Shown: piece after piece, positions 39,617-48,725 of the stretch
Position numbering within the stretch: position 1 is the first letter of the stretch
Layout: every line of letters starts with the position of its first letter
Source: Mycobacterium sp. 1081908.1
GTDB lineage: Bacteria > Actinomycetota > Actinomycetes > Mycobacteriales > Mycobacteriaceae
Direction of reading: 5' to 3'
Length of the DNA stretch: 64,000 bases
Assembly (NCBI RefSeq): GCF_001673535.1
Contig: NZ_LZLY01000102.1
Coordinates: 1 to 64,000, forward strand
Made by a program: the position numbers and the translations under genes
Notes under the pieces: generated by a model
Databases searched by the model: none
Told to the model about the DNA's origin: nothing
What the model saw: the letters and a program-made list of their open reading frames with translations, nothing else

Positions 39617-41026
39617 TTGGCCGACGGTGAGACTGGCTCGTCGAATCTTTTGGTGATCTTCGGCATTACCGGTGATCTGGCCCGCAAGATGACCTATCGC
39701 GCGCTGTACCGGCTCGAGTCGCGCGGCCTGCTGAAGTGCCCGATCATCGGCGTGGCCAGTGACGACATGCCCGTGGAGAAGCTGGTCGAGCGGGCGCGGC
39801 AGGCGATCGGCGAATCCGGCGAGAAACTCGACGATGCGGTGTTCGACCGGTTCGCGGCCCGGCTGTCGTATCTGCACGGCGACGTCACCGACCCCGGCCT
39901 CTACCAGCAACTCGCCAAGCGGATCGGCAAGGGCTGCCGCACGCTGTACTACCTGGAGATGCCGCCGTCGTTGTTCGCGCCGATCGTCGAGAACCTCGCG
40001 AAGGTGGAACTGCTGGAGGGCGCGCGCGTCGCGGTGGAAAAGCCGTTCGGCCACGACCTGGCGTCCGCGCGTGACCTGAACGCCCGGCTGCGCGCGGTGT
40101 TGGACGAGGACCAAATCCTGCGTGTGGACCACTTTTTGGGAAAACAACCCGTCGAGGAACTGCAGTACCTGCGCTTCGCGAACAACGGCCTGGCCAAGGT
40201 GTGGGACCGCGACAGCATTTCCGAAATCCACATCACCATGGCCGAGGACTTCGGAATCGAGGACCGCGGCAAGTTCTACGACGCCGTCGGCACCTTGCGC
40301 GACGTCGTGCAGAACCACCTGCTGCAGGTGCTCGCACTCGTCGCGATGGAGCCGCCGGTCGGCCCCAGCGATGACGACCTGAACGACAAGAAGGCCGAAG
40401 TCTTCCGCGCGATGCCGGCGCTGGATCCGGAGCGCTGCGTGCGCGGCCAGTATCGCGGCTACACCGACGTCGCCGGGGTGGCCAAGGATTCGCAGACCGA
40501 GACCTACATCGCGCTGCGGACCGAGATCGACAACTGGCGCTGGGCCGGGGTGCCGATCTTCCTGCGCGCCGGCAAGGCGCTGCCGGAGAGGGTCACCGAG
40601 GTGCGGATGTTCCTGCACCACGTCCCCGGGTTTTCCTTCCTGCCCAACCGCCGGCCCCCCGAGCCCAACCAGATCGTGTTGCGCATCGACCCCGACCCCG
40701 GAATGCGCCTGCAGCTGTCCGCCCAGGCCGGAAACTCCTGGCACGACGTTCACCTCGACTCGTCGTTCGCCGAGGATCTCGGCGAGGCGGTGCGGCCCTA
40801 CGAACGGCTGCTCTACGCCGCGTTCACCGGCGATCGCCAGCTCTTCGCCCGCGAGGACGCCATCGAGGAGACGTGGCGCATCGTGCAGCCGGTGCTGGAC
40901 AAGCCGGGCCGCATCCACCACTACGAGCCCGGCTCCTGGGGACCCGACGCCGCGCATTCGCTGCTGCACGGTCACCACAGCTGGCAGGAACCGTGGCTAC
41001 CCCACCGCACGCAGGCGACAAACTAA
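39617..41026 (+). CDS. zwf: Glucose-6-phosphate 1-dehydrogenase
   Basis: This is the first enzyme of the oxidative pentose phosphate pathway. The 469-aa product matches Zwf1 (Rv1121). The coenzyme motif is FGITGDLARKM, the active-site motif RVDHFLGKQPVEEL and the substrate region VAVEKPFGHDLASA. TTG 39617 is preferred over GTG 39608 because the ribosome-binding site agggagg (39602-39608) is correctly spaced only for TTG. The gene is followed after 13 bp by gnd, a pentose-phosphate operon. Confidence 0.95.
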   Translation: MADGETGSSNLLVIFGITGDLARKMTYRALYRLESRGLLKCPIIGVASDDMPVEKLVERARQAIGESGEKLDDAVFDRFAARLSYLHGDVTDPGLYQQLAKRIGKGCRTLYYLEMPPSLFAPIVENLAKVELLEGARVAVEKPFGHDLASARDLNARLRAVLDEDQILRVDHFLGKQPVEELQYLRFANNGLAKVWDRDSISEIHITMAEDFGIEDRGKFYDAVGTLRDVVQNHLLQVLALVAMEPPVGPSDDDLNDKKAEVFRAMPALDPERCVRGQYRGYTDVAGVAKDSQTETYIALRTEIDNWRWAGVPIFLRAGKALPERVTEVRMFLHHVPGFSFLPNRRPPEPNQIVLRIDPDPGMRLQLSAQAGNSWHDVHLDSSFAEDLGEAVRPYERLLYAAFTGDRQLFAREDAIEETWRIVQPVLDKPGRIHHYEPGSWGPDAAHSLLHGHHSWQEPWLPHRTQATN

Positions 41027-41039
41027 GGAGACGGGACAA

Positions 41040-42062
41040 ATGCAGCTAGGGATGATCGGCCTGGGGCGCATGGGCGCGAACATCGTTCGGCGTGTGGCCA
41101 AGGGCGGCCACGAGTGCGTGGTGTACGACCACAGCCCCGACGCCGTGCAGGCGATGGCCGGCGAGGACAACACCACCGGGGTGTCCTCGCTGGCGGAGCT
41201 GGCCGAAAAACTCAGCGCCCCCCGGGTGGTCTGGGTGATGGTGCCGGCCGGGACCATCACCACCGGGGTGATCGACGAACTGGCGAAGACGCTGGACTCC
41301 GGGGACATCGTGATCGACGGCGGCAACTCGTACTACCGCGACGACATCCGCCACGCGAAGACGTTGGGCGAGAAGGGCATTCGCTTGCTCGACTGCGGCA
41401 CCAGCGGCGGGGTGTGGGGCCGCGAGCGCGGCTACTGCCTGATGATCGGTGGCGACGACGACGCGTTCGAGCTTGCCGAGCCGATCTTTGCCACCGTCGC
41501 ACCCGGCGCAAACGCGGCGCCGCGCACACCCGGCCGCGACGGCGCGATCGCCCAGGCGGAGAAGGGCTACCTGCACTGCGGCCCGTCCGGGGCGGGGCAC
41601 TTCGTCAAGATGGTGCACAACGGCATCGAGTACGGGATGATGGCCTCGCTCGCCGAGGGGCTGAACATCCTGCGCAACGCCGACGTCGGCAAGCAGATCC
41701 TCGAGGGGGACGCCGAAACCGCGCCGCTGTCCAATCCCGAGTTCTACCAATACGACTTCGACATCCCCGACGTCGCCGAGGTGTGGCGTCGCGGCAGCGT
41801 CATCGGCTCGTGGCTGCTGGACCTGACCGCGATCGCGCTGCACGAATCGCCCGAGCTGAAGGAGTTCTCCGGGCGGGTCTCGGACTCCGGGGAGGGCCGG
41901 TGGACCGCCATCGCGGCGATCGACGAGGGCGTCCCCTCGCCGGTGCTGACGACCGCGCTGCAGTCCCGCTTCGCCAGCCGCCAGCTCGACGACTTCGCCA
42001 ACAAGGCGCTATCGGCGATGCGCAAGCAGTTCGGCGGGCACGCCGAAAAACCGGCCAACTAG
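41040..42062 (+). CDS. gnd: 6-phosphogluconate dehydrogenase, decarboxylating (short type)
   Basis: The 340-aa enzyme oxidatively decarboxylates 6-phosphogluconate to ribulose 5-phosphate. The Rossmann motif is GMIGLGRMGANIVRR. Substrate and catalytic motifs are DGGNSYYRDDIRHA, DCGTSGGVWGRERGYCLMIGG (split by position) and KMVHNGIEYGMM with the catalytic Lys. It corresponds to Gnd2 (Rv1122) and is of the shorter, YqeC-like tetrameric group rather than the about 470-residue form. A good ribosome-binding site (aaggagac) precedes ATG 41040. It overlaps the convergent hydrolase by 4 bp. Confidence 0.95.
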   Translation: MQLGMIGLGRMGANIVRRVAKGGHECVVYDHSPDAVQAMAGEDNTTGVSSLAELAEKLSAPRVVWVMVPAGTITTGVIDELAKTLDSGDIVIDGGNSYYRDDIRHAKTLGEKGIRLLDCGTSGGVWGRERGYCLMIGGDDDAFELAEPIFATVAPGANAAPRTPGRDGAIAQAEKGYLHCGPSGAGHFVKMVHNGIEYGMMASLAEGLNILRNADVGKQILEGDAETAPLSNPEFYQYDFDIPDVAEVWRRGSVIGSWLLDLTAIALHESPELKEFSGRVSDSGEGRWTAIAAIDEGVPSPVLTTALQSRFASRQLDDFANKALSAMRKQFGGHAEKPAN

Positions 42063-42922
42063 CGCTCGACGAAGGCGACGACGGCGTCGCTGAAGGCGTC
42101 GTTGTCGTCGCCGGCCGCGGTGTGTCCCGCGTTCGACAGTTCGACGAATTCGGCGCGGGGCACCTGGGTGAGGAAGTGCTGGACGCCCTCGGGGCTGACG
42201 ACGTCGGACAGCTTGCCGCGGATCAACAGGACGGGGATCGACAGGTTGGTCGCGGCATGCTCGAATTTTTCGGTGCGCAGTTCGGGGTCGTCCCCGGGCT
42301 TGGTCATGAACGCCGGGTCCCAGTGCCAGTACCAGCGCCCGTCGCGCAGGCGCAGGTTCTTCTTCAGTCCCTCGGGGCTGCGCGGCTTCTCCCGGTAGGG
42401 CAGGTAGGCGGCGACGGCGTCGGCGGCCTGCTCCAGCGACTCGAACCCGTCCAGGCCGCTGAACATGAAGTCGCGGATGCGGGCGCTGCCGCCCTTCTCG
42501 AATCGGGGCACCACGTCGACGAGCACCAGCTTGATCACCCGGTCGGGGCCGGCCCGGTCGGCGGCCAGGATGCCGGTCAGCCCGCCCATGCTCGCCCCGA
42601 TGATCACGACGGGCCGGCCGATGGCGTCCAGCACGTGCATCACGTCGGTGGTCAGCGTCTCGACGTCGTAGTCGGCGTCCGGTGCGCGGTCACTGTCGCC
42701 GTGGCCCCGGGAGTCCAGCGCCACGACGTGAAACCCGTCGTCGGCCAGGATCTGGCCGGTGTTTTTCCAGGAAAACCGGTTCTGGCCGCCGCCGTGCAGC
42801 ATCAGGATCGTGGGCCGGTCGGCCGCCGCCGTCGAGCCGCGGTTCCATTCGTCGGCGACCAGGGTGATCCCCTGATGGCCGGAAAACTCGACCGTCTGAA
42901 AACTGCTGCTCACGGCGCTCAT
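42059..42922 (-). CDS. Alpha/beta hydrolase (BpoB-like)
   Basis: The 287-aa protein is an alpha/beta hydrolase similar to Rv1123c, once annotated as a non-haem bromoperoxidase. The oxyanion region is LMLHGGGQNRFSW, the nucleophile Ser is in IIGASMGGLTG, and Asp (RGKLSDVVSP) and His (LSNAGHTAAGDD) complete the triad. Haloperoxidase activity of such proteins is a side reaction, and the real substrate is probably an ester. ATG 42922 follows a gagagg site. An inverted repeat lies just upstream. Confidence 0.88.
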   Translation of the reverse strand: MSAVSSSFQTVEFSGHQGITLVADEWNRGSTAAADRPTILMLHGGGQNRFSWKNTGQILADDGFHVVALDSRGHGDSDRAPDADYDVETLTTDVMHVLDAIGRPVVIIGASMGGLTGILAADRAGPDRVIKLVLVDVVPRFEKGGSARIRDFMFSGLDGFESLEQAADAVAAYLPYREKPRSPEGLKKNLRLRDGRWYWHWDPAFMTKPGDDPELRTEKFEHAATNLSIPVLLIRGKLSDVVSPEGVQHFLTQVPRAEFVELSNAGHTAAGDDNDAFSDAVVAFVER

Positions 42923-42935
42923 GGGCGTCCTCTCG

Positions 42936-42970
42936 ATAGATCGCCCCTCGACGTTACCTAGGCAATCTAT
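42936..42970. promoter_or_regulatory. Inverted repeat upstream of the BpoB-like gene
   Basis: ATAGATCGCC (42936-42945) and GGCAATCTAT (42961-42970) are complementary at nine of ten positions across a 15-bp spacer, in the 135-bp divergent gap between the hydrolase and the VOC gene. It could be an operator for either promoter. Confidence 0.35.
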
Positions 42971-43057
42971 TAACCGTGGCGTTGGCCCCCGATGAGTTCC
43001 CGTCGCCGCCGCGGTCTATCAAGGGGACGCACCTACGACGAATGCAAGGAGATTGCC

Positions 43058-43540
43058 ATGCCATCGATTACGCCCTCGCTGTGGTTCGACAACAACCTGG
43101 AAGAGGCGGCGCAGTTTTACACCTCGGTGTTCCCCAACTCACGAATCGAAGGCTTCAACCGGACCACGGAGGCCGGTCCCGGGGAGCCCGGAACCGTCCT
43201 TTCGGGCAGTTTCGTGCTGGACGGCGCCCGGTTCATCGGCATCAACGGCGGGCCCCACTTCTCGTTCAGCGAGGCGGTGTCCTTCACGGTCCACTGCAAG
43301 GACCAGGACGAGGTCGACTACTACTGGGAGCGGTTGACCGACGGCGGCGAGGAATCTCAGTGCGGCTGGTGCAAGGACCGGTTCGGCCTGAGCTGGCAGA
43401 TCATCCCCGACCGGCTCTACGAACTGATCGGCGACCCGGACCGAGAGCGCGCCGCGGCGGCCACCCAGGCGATGTACGGCATGCGCAAGATCGTCGTAGC
43501 CGACCTGGAGCGGGCGGTGGCGGGGGAGCTCACCCGGTAA
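43058..43540 (+). CDS. VOC-family PhnB-like protein
   Basis: The 160-aa protein matches the PhnB/3-demethylubiquinone-methyltransferase-like VOC group: SITPSLWFDNNLEEAAQFYT, VLSGSFVLDGARFIGINGG, then QCGWCKDRFGLSWQIIP. Despite the old name this is not a methyltransferase, and members bind small molecules. ATG 43058 with aaggag at ideal spacing decided the start. An extended frame from 42992 lacks support. Confidence 0.87.
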   Translation: MPSITPSLWFDNNLEEAAQFYTSVFPNSRIEGFNRTTEAGPGEPGTVLSGSFVLDGARFIGINGGPHFSFSEAVSFTVHCKDQDEVDYYWERLTDGGEESQCGWCKDRFGLSWQIIPDRLYELIGDPDRERAAAATQAMYGMRKIVVADLERAVAGELTR

Positions 43541-43678
43541 GCCGATCGAACCCCGCCCACAGCCGGATCGAAAGGCATTGCCGCGGTGCGGATCTGGCGA
43601 TTTTCGGCGAGGGTCGGTGCATCCCGGGCGCGCAGGCGTTAGGTTGGTCGGTGCGGACGCGCCGAACGGGAGTGAAAA

Positions 43679-43714
43679 TGGCTGACGAGACCGAGCGAGC
43701 CTGCGGTGGGTGAA
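43679..43714 (+). CDS. Possible 11-codon leader ORF overlapping the epoxide hydrolase start
   Basis: ATG 43679 (after gggagtgaaa) encodes MADETERACGG and stops at 43712-43714, overlapping the GTG start at 43706 by 9 bp in another frame. It has a better ribosome-binding site than the hydrolase itself, so ribosomes terminating here could reinitiate on the GTG. There is no sequence sign of attenuation. Confidence 0.25.
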
Positions 43715-44611
43715 CCGGGCTGGATCGACGTGCCCGGACCTTGCGGCGACCTCAAGGCGCTCACCTGGGGGCCACCGGACGCCCCGATCGCGTTGTGCCT
43801 GCACGGCTTCCCCGACACCGCCTACGGGTGGCGCAAGCTCGCGCCGCGACTCGGCGAGTCGGGATGGCGGGTCGTCGCCCCGTTCATGCGCGGGTACGCG
43901 CCGTCGTCCATCCCGACCGACGGCGTTTTTCACGTCGGCGCGCTGATGGACGACGCCCTGCGGGTGCGCTCGGCCGCGGGCGGCACCGAGCGTGACGTCG
44001 TGATCGGGCACGACTGGGGTGCCATCGCCGCGACCGGCCTCGCCGCGATGCCCGACAGCCCGTTCGCCAAGGCGGTGATCATGTCGGTGCCGGTCTCGGC
44101 GGGCTTCCGTCGCCGGGGCGGCGTGGCCGAGCGGGCGCGGCTGATCGGCCACCTACCGCCGCAGCTGCTGCGCAGCTGGTACATCCTCTACTTCCAATTG
44201 CCTTGGCTGCCTGAGCGTTCCGCGTCCTGGGTGCTGCCGCTGCTGTGGCGGCGGTGGTCGCCGGGCTATCACGCCGACGAGGACCTGCGGCATGTCGACG
44301 CCGCGATCGGCACACCGGAGAGCTGGCGGGCGGCGCTGGGACCGTACCGCGCCACCATCCGCGCGCCGCGGCCGCCGGAGCGGTATGCCGAATTGAACCG
44401 GCTGTGGACCGAGGCGCCGCTGCTGCCGTGTTTGTACCTGCACGGTCGCGACGACGGTTGCATGACATCGGCTTTCACCCGGTGGACGGAAAAGGCGCTG
44501 CCCGCGGGCAGCGAGGCGGCGATCGTCGACCACGCGGGGCACTTCCTGCAGCTCGAACAGCCGGACAAGGTCGCCAACCTGGTGCTCACGTTCATCGGCT
44601 CGCCCGGCTGA
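43706..44611 (+). CDS. ephC: Epoxide hydrolase
   Basis: The 301-aa alpha/beta hydrolase has the epoxide-hydrolase layout: LHGFPDTAYGWRK (HGxP oxyanion motif), nucleophilic Asp in VIGHDWGAIAA and the terminal His in IVDHAGHFLQLEQP. Gene order with a BpoB-like gene and a WS/DGAT-like gene equals Rv1123c-Rv1125, so it is the EphC (Rv1124) counterpart. GTG 43706 is the first start compatible with the fold, with a weak ribosome-binding site. The next gene starts 4 bp after its stop. Confidence 0.9.
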   Translation: MGEPGWIDVPGPCGDLKALTWGPPDAPIALCLHGFPDTAYGWRKLAPRLGESGWRVVAPFMRGYAPSSIPTDGVFHVGALMDDALRVRSAAGGTERDVVIGHDWGAIAATGLAAMPDSPFAKAVIMSVPVSAGFRRRGGVAERARLIGHLPPQLLRSWYILYFQLPWLPERSASWVLPLLWRRWSPGYHADEDLRHVDAAIGTPESWRAALGPYRATIRAPRPPERYAELNRLWTEAPLLPCLYLHGRDDGCMTSAFTRWTEKALPAGSEAAIVDHAGHFLQLEQPDKVANLVLTFIGSPG

Positions 44612-44615
44612 GGCC

Positions 44616-45854
44616 ATGGCGCGGCGGATGGCGGCCGTCGATGCGCAGTTCTACTGGATGTCGGCCAAGATTCCCAACGACGAGTTCCTGCTGTACGCGT
44701 TCGACGGCGAACCCGCGGACCTCGGGCGCGCGGTCGAGCGGGTGTACCGGCGGGCGCGCGAGTGCCCCGGCCTGACGGTTCGGGTCCGAGAGCGGGGCCG
44801 GCTGGCCTATCCGCAGTGGGTGCCCGCGGCGGTCGGGCCGCAGTGGGTGGTCCGACACGACCCGGCCGCCGGGGGCTGGAGCGATTGCCTGGCGGCCGTC
44901 GTCGGCCTCGCCGCCGAACAGCTCGACGCGCGCCGGATGCCGTGGCGGCTGCACCTGTTCACCGCGGTTGAGGGCATTCCGGGGGTGCCACGGCCGGGCA
45001 CCGTCGCGGTGCTGCAAATAGCGCACGCGCTGGCCGACGGCGCGCGCGCCGCGGCGATGGCGGCGTGGCTCTTCGGCCGGGACGCGCCGGTGCCCGAGGC
45101 GGTGTGGCCGTCGGCGGGCTTCTTGCCCTGGCGGGCTTTCGACGCGGCGCGCGCCCATCGCCGGCTGGTTCACGACACCCGCGTCGGGTTGCTGGCGCCG
45201 ACGCTCGGGCCACGCCCGCTGCAGGCGACCAACGCGCGCCCGGGCGCCGCCCGCTCGGTGCGCACCCTGGTGCGGCGCCGCCCGCAACTGCGCGGGCCGA
45301 CGGTCACGGTCGGGGCGCTGGCCGCGGTGTCCACCGCGCTGTCCGAGCTGCTCGGCGAGGGCAGCGACTCGTTGGGTGCCGAAGTGCCGATGGCCAAACC
45401 CGGTGCGCCGCACGCGCATAACCATTTCGGGAACGTCGTCGTCGGGCTCTACCCGACGCTGGGCCTCGATGCCCGGGTCGAGCGAATCGCCGCCGACCTG
45501 GACAACGGCCGGCGCCGCTTCGAGCATCCGGCCACCCGCGCGTCCGACCGGGCGTTCGCCGCGGTACCCGCGGCGCTATTGCGTTGGGGCATCGAACAGT
45601 TCGACGCCGACGCCCGCCCGACCCAGGTGGCCGGCAACACCGTGGTGTCCAGCGTCAACCGCGGCGCCGCCGACCTCAGCTTCGGCGGTGCCCGGGTGGT
45701 GCTGACGGCCGGATACCCGGCGTTGTCGCCGGCGATGGGGCTGACTCACGGCGTGCACGGCATCGGCGACACCGTGGCGATCAGCGTGCACGCCGCCGAG
45801 TCCGCCATCCCGGACATCGACGGGTACGTCCGGCTGCTCGATGCCGCATTGTGA
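44616..45854 (+). CDS. WS/DGAT-like acyltransferase-fold protein (Rv1125-like)
   Basis: The 412-aa protein resembles the two-lobed condensation/wax-ester-synthase fold. The N-terminal lobe has IAHALADGARAAAM, matching the HxxxDG active motif but lacking the preceding second His of most diacylglycerol acyltransferases. The C-terminal lobe has VAGNTVVSSVNRGA and LSPAMGLTHGVHG. Triacylglycerol or wax ester synthesis is therefore possible but unproven. ATG 44616 is 4 bp after ephC, so they share a transcript. Confidence 0.8.
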   Translation: MARRMAAVDAQFYWMSAKIPNDEFLLYAFDGEPADLGRAVERVYRRARECPGLTVRVRERGRLAYPQWVPAAVGPQWVVRHDPAAGGWSDCLAAVVGLAAEQLDARRMPWRLHLFTAVEGIPGVPRPGTVAVLQIAHALADGARAAAMAAWLFGRDAPVPEAVWPSAGFLPWRAFDAARAHRRLVHDTRVGLLAPTLGPRPLQATNARPGAARSVRTLVRRRPQLRGPTVTVGALAAVSTALSELLGEGSDSLGAEVPMAKPGAPHAHNHFGNVVVGLYPTLGLDARVERIAADLDNGRRRFEHPATRASDRAFAAVPAALLRWGIEQFDADARPTQVAGNTVVSSVNRGAADLSFGGARVVLTAGYPALSPAMGLTHGVHGIGDTVAISVHAAESAIPDIDGYVRLLDAAL

Positions 45855-45857
45855 GAG

Positions 45858-46463
45858 CTATTGCGCGTCACCGGATCTCGCCGCCTCCTCGCGGGTCATG
45901 CCCATGGCGCCGATCAGTTCTTCGTGCAGCTCGAACCACACGGTGTGATAGGAGTCGATGAGCGGTCGGGCCAGCCAGGTCGTATCGCCGGCCTTGACCC
46001 TGTCGAGTGCCGCGCGCAGTTTCGTCGAGTACGCGTGCAGCCGCGGCAACTGGGCCGCGGCCGCGCCGATGATCGGCAGCACCCGCGCGTGCACGGCGTC
46101 GAGGCGGGCAAGCACCGCGGCGTCGTATTCGGCGTCGTCGTGGGCGTTGGGCGCGCCCTCGGTGCCGCCCTTGAGCTGCCAGTCGGTGACCACGGCCTTG
46201 AAATCGGTGTTCACTGGCCGGAATTCGTCGTACGCGGCGGCGATCGCGGCCGGGTCGGCGCCCGCGCGTTCCTCGTCGAGCAACTCCTGCAACCGGGCTC
46301 GGCCGGCGGGGGTGAGCCGCAGCGCCGCGCCGTCGATCAGCAGCCCCGACTCGGTCAGCCGCTCCACGATGGCGGTTGGGTCTTGGCCCAGCGTCGCGGC
46401 CAGGTCGGCGGGACTCACCCGGCCCTTCAGCCGGACCGCTTGCAGCACCGCCAATTCGGTCAT
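45858..46463 (-). CDS. Winged-helix protein paired with PpdK (Rv1126c-like)
   Basis: The 201-aa protein has an N-terminal winged helix-turn-helix (VLQAVRLKGRVSPADLAATL, then LRLTPAGRARLQELL) and a helical C-terminal domain with RPVNTDFKAVVTDWQL and LDAVHARVLPIIGA. Its ATG 46463 overlaps the ppdK stop by 4 bp. Such fixed pairing suggests it senses or modulates PpdK function, perhaps through the C-terminal domain, but this is inference and DNA binding is unproven. Confidence 0.78.
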   Translation of the reverse strand: MTELAVLQAVRLKGRVSPADLAATLGQDPTAIVERLTESGLLIDGAALRLTPAGRARLQELLDEERAGADPAAIAAAYDEFRPVNTDFKAVVTDWQLKGGTEGAPNAHDDAEYDAAVLARLDAVHARVLPIIGAAAAQLPRLHAYSTKLRAALDRVKAGDTTWLARPLIDSYHTVWFELHEELIGAMGMTREEAARSGDAQ

Positions 46464-48028
46464 GGGGCGACCCCCGCGGTCAGCCGCAGCGCGAGCAGCA
46501 TGACGAGCAGCGGGGTGGTGGAAACCACGTCGGTATGCCCTTCGTCGATGGCCGCGCGCACCGCGGCCTCGGAGGCGTCATCGAGCCTGGGGTGGTCGCC
46601 GGCGGCGTGCGCACGCAGTGGGCTGACGCTGCGCGCGATGTCGGCCAGCTCGCGCAGTTCCGGCGTGTCGTCCTCCGACCACGCCGACAGGCTCAGGTCA
46701 CCCTCGCGCACTTCACCTTCGGAGCCGTCGACGGTGATCTGCCTGCCGGCCAGGGACGCCGCGGCGCCACGGCCGCAACCCACCACGGCCACCCGGCCGA
46801 GCTCGCGGCTGACCACCGCGGCGTGGCTGGCGGCGCCGCCGACCTCGGTGACGATTCCCTGGGCGGCCAGCATGCCGTGGACGTCTTCGGGCCTGGTGTG
46901 ATCGCGCACCAGGATGACCCGTTCGCCGCGCTCGGCGGCGTCCAGCGCCTCGTCGACGTCGGTGTACGCCTTGCCCGAGGCCACGCCCGGGCACGCCGGC
47001 AGGCCCGTCGCCAAAAGCGGTGCGGCTAAGCGCGTTTCGGGTTGCAAAGCGGGCAGCAGCAGGGTCTCGACGTGCGCCGGCGTCACCCGGCGAAGCGCCT
47101 CGGCGTCGTCGATGAGCCCCTCGTGGCGCAGCTGGAGGGCCAGTCGCACCGCCGCCTGCGCCGAGCGCTCGGCCGCCCGGGTCTGCAGCAGCCACAGCTT
47201 GCCGTCGTCGACGGTGAACTCGATCTCCTGGATGTCGGACGCGAGCCGCTCCAGGCGGCGGGCGGCGTCCGCCAGCTGGTCGTAGACGGCCGGTTGCTCA
47301 TCGCGCAGGGCCGTGATCGGACCCACGTCAACCAGTCCCGACACCACGTCGTCGCCCTGGCCGCCGGGCAGCCACTCGCCGAACGGTTCGTCGGCGCCGG
47401 TGATCGGGTTGCGCGAAAAGAAGGCTCCGGCACCGGAATTGGGGCCGCGGTTACCGAACACCATCGCCTGCACGACGACGGCGGTGCCGCCGCGATTGTC
47501 CAGACCGTAGTGGGCGCGGTAGGCGACCGCGCGGGGCGAATCCCAGGAGGCGAATACCGCCTCGATCCCGGCGCGCAGCTGCGCGTAGGGGTCTGTCGGT
47601 TCCGGCTCACCCACCACGCGCCGATACATGCGGGTGAACCGCTGCCGGGTGTCGCGGGCGAATTGCGGGCCGCCTTCGGCCGCGAGCGCCCGTTCGACGG
47701 CGTCGGTCATCCCCACGTCCAGGATGGTGTCCATCATCCCGGGCATGGAGTGCGTGGCGCCCGAGCGCACGCTGACCAAGAGCGGCCGCGGGCCCCGCCC
47801 GAAGGTGCGCGAGGTTTCCGCTTCCAGCCGGCGCATCCGGTCGAGCACGTCGTCCCAGATCGCGTCCATGGTCGCCGCGGGATCCGCGAGGCAGCCGAGG
47901 CCCACCTCGGTCGTGAGGCAGAACGCCGGCGGCACCGGCAGATTTTCCCGGCGCATCGCGTCGATGCCGTGGCCCTTGTTGCCGAGAAGCTCCCGCGGGT
48001 GACGCGCGTCGCCGTCCAGGTCGACCAC
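46460..48028 (-). CDS. ppdK: Pyruvate, phosphate dikinase-like protein lacking the PEP/pyruvate domain
   Basis: The 522-aa product has the ATP-grasp nucleotide-binding part (LLGNKGHGIDAMRRENLPVP, SVRSGATHSMPGMMDTILD, RGPNSGAGAFFSRNP) and the swivelling phosphohistidine domain (TEVGGAASHAAVVSRELG with the catalytic His). The C-terminal TIM-barrel for PEP/pyruvate, present in full about 870-residue enzymes, is missing, exactly as in Rv1127c. The protein ends in a helical region instead. It may transfer phosphate to a separate partner domain. GTG 48028 begins MVDLDGD. Confidence 0.9.
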   Translation of the reverse strand: MVDLDGDARHPRELLGNKGHGIDAMRRENLPVPPAFCLTTEVGLGCLADPAATMDAIWDDVLDRMRRLEAETSRTFGRGPRPLLVSVRSGATHSMPGMMDTILDVGMTDAVERALAAEGGPQFARDTRQRFTRMYRRVVGEPEPTDPYAQLRAGIEAVFASWDSPRAVAYRAHYGLDNRGGTAVVVQAMVFGNRGPNSGAGAFFSRNPITGADEPFGEWLPGGQGDDVVSGLVDVGPITALRDEQPAVYDQLADAARRLERLASDIQEIEFTVDDGKLWLLQTRAAERSAQAAVRLALQLRHEGLIDDAEALRRVTPAHVETLLLPALQPETRLAAPLLATGLPACPGVASGKAYTDVDEALDAAERGERVILVRDHTRPEDVHGMLAAQGIVTEVGGAASHAAVVSRELGRVAVVGCGRGAAASLAGRQITVDGSEGEVREGDLSLSAWSEDDTPELRELADIARSVSPLRAHAAGDHPRLDDASEAAVRAAIDEGHTDVVSTTPLLVMLLALRLTAGVAP

Positions 48029-48110
48029 GGCGGTGCTGCGAGTCGTGGTGCACCCCCTCGTCGTGCGGCACGGTCCGCCGGGACCGTCCCGGCGGGCCTC
48101 GACGAGTATG

Positions 48111-48725
48111 TCAGGACTGCCCGCGCAGCAACCCGAAGCCGAAGTTGGTGCCCAACCCGCGGCGCAGCGCCAGGTGGATCCACAGCAGCCCGTAAGGCTC
48201 GAGCAGCCGCGCCAATGTCAGGTCGCCGACGTCGACGGTCTCGAAACCGAGCTCGCCGACCAGCCCCGCGGTCACCGCCTTGGCGTCATCGTCGTCGCCG
48301 CAGACGAACATGACCGGTTGGCCCGGCAGGCGGGGCGCGTCCATCATCCCCGCGCCGATTTGGTTCATCGCCTTGCACACGCGGGCGCCGGGCGCCCACT
48401 TCGCGACTTCCTCGGCCCCGGAGTTGTCGAACCCGACCTCGAGCGCCTCGATGTCGGGTGTCAGCGGGTTGGTGCAGTCGATCAGGACCTTGCCCGACAG
48501 GTCGCCGCAGCCCTGCACCGCCGCCCGCGTGCTCTGCCACGGCGTGCACAGCACCACGACATCGGCTGCGGCGGTGGCGAATTCGTTCGTCTCGACCGAA
48601 CTGAGCGAAGCATATTTCGGGTCGTCGGGATTTCGCACGCCGAACATGATCTGGTGGCCCCGATTGGCCCACGCGGTGCCCAAGGCGTTGCCGACATTGC
48701 CTGCGCCAATGATCGCGATTTTGAT
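48111..48725 (-). CDS. NADPH-dependent F420 reductase-like protein with probable ATC start
   Basis: The 204-aa protein begins with a Rossmann motif at the very N-terminus: IKIAIIGAGNVGNALG, followed by HQIMFGVRNPDD and VVLCTPWQS, LIDCTNPLT, FVCGDDDDAKAV, a pattern of F420H2:NADP oxidoreductases. The expected first Met codon is ATC (48725-48723), 5 nt after a near-perfect ribosome-binding site (aaggagg). No ATG, GTG or TTG occurs in frame between that site and the dinucleotide motif. It is divergent from the DoxX gene, with 49 bp between starts. Confidence 0.82.
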   Translation of the reverse strand: MKIAIIGAGNVGNALGTAWANRGHQIMFGVRNPDDPKYASLSSVETNEFATAAADVVVLCTPWQSTRAAVQGCGDLSGKVLIDCTNPLTPDIEALEVGFDNSGAEEVAKWAPGARVCKAMNQIGAGMMDAPRLPGQPVMFVCGDDDDAKAVTAGLVGELGFETVDVGDLTLARLLEPYGLLWIHLALRRGLGTNFGFGLLRGQS

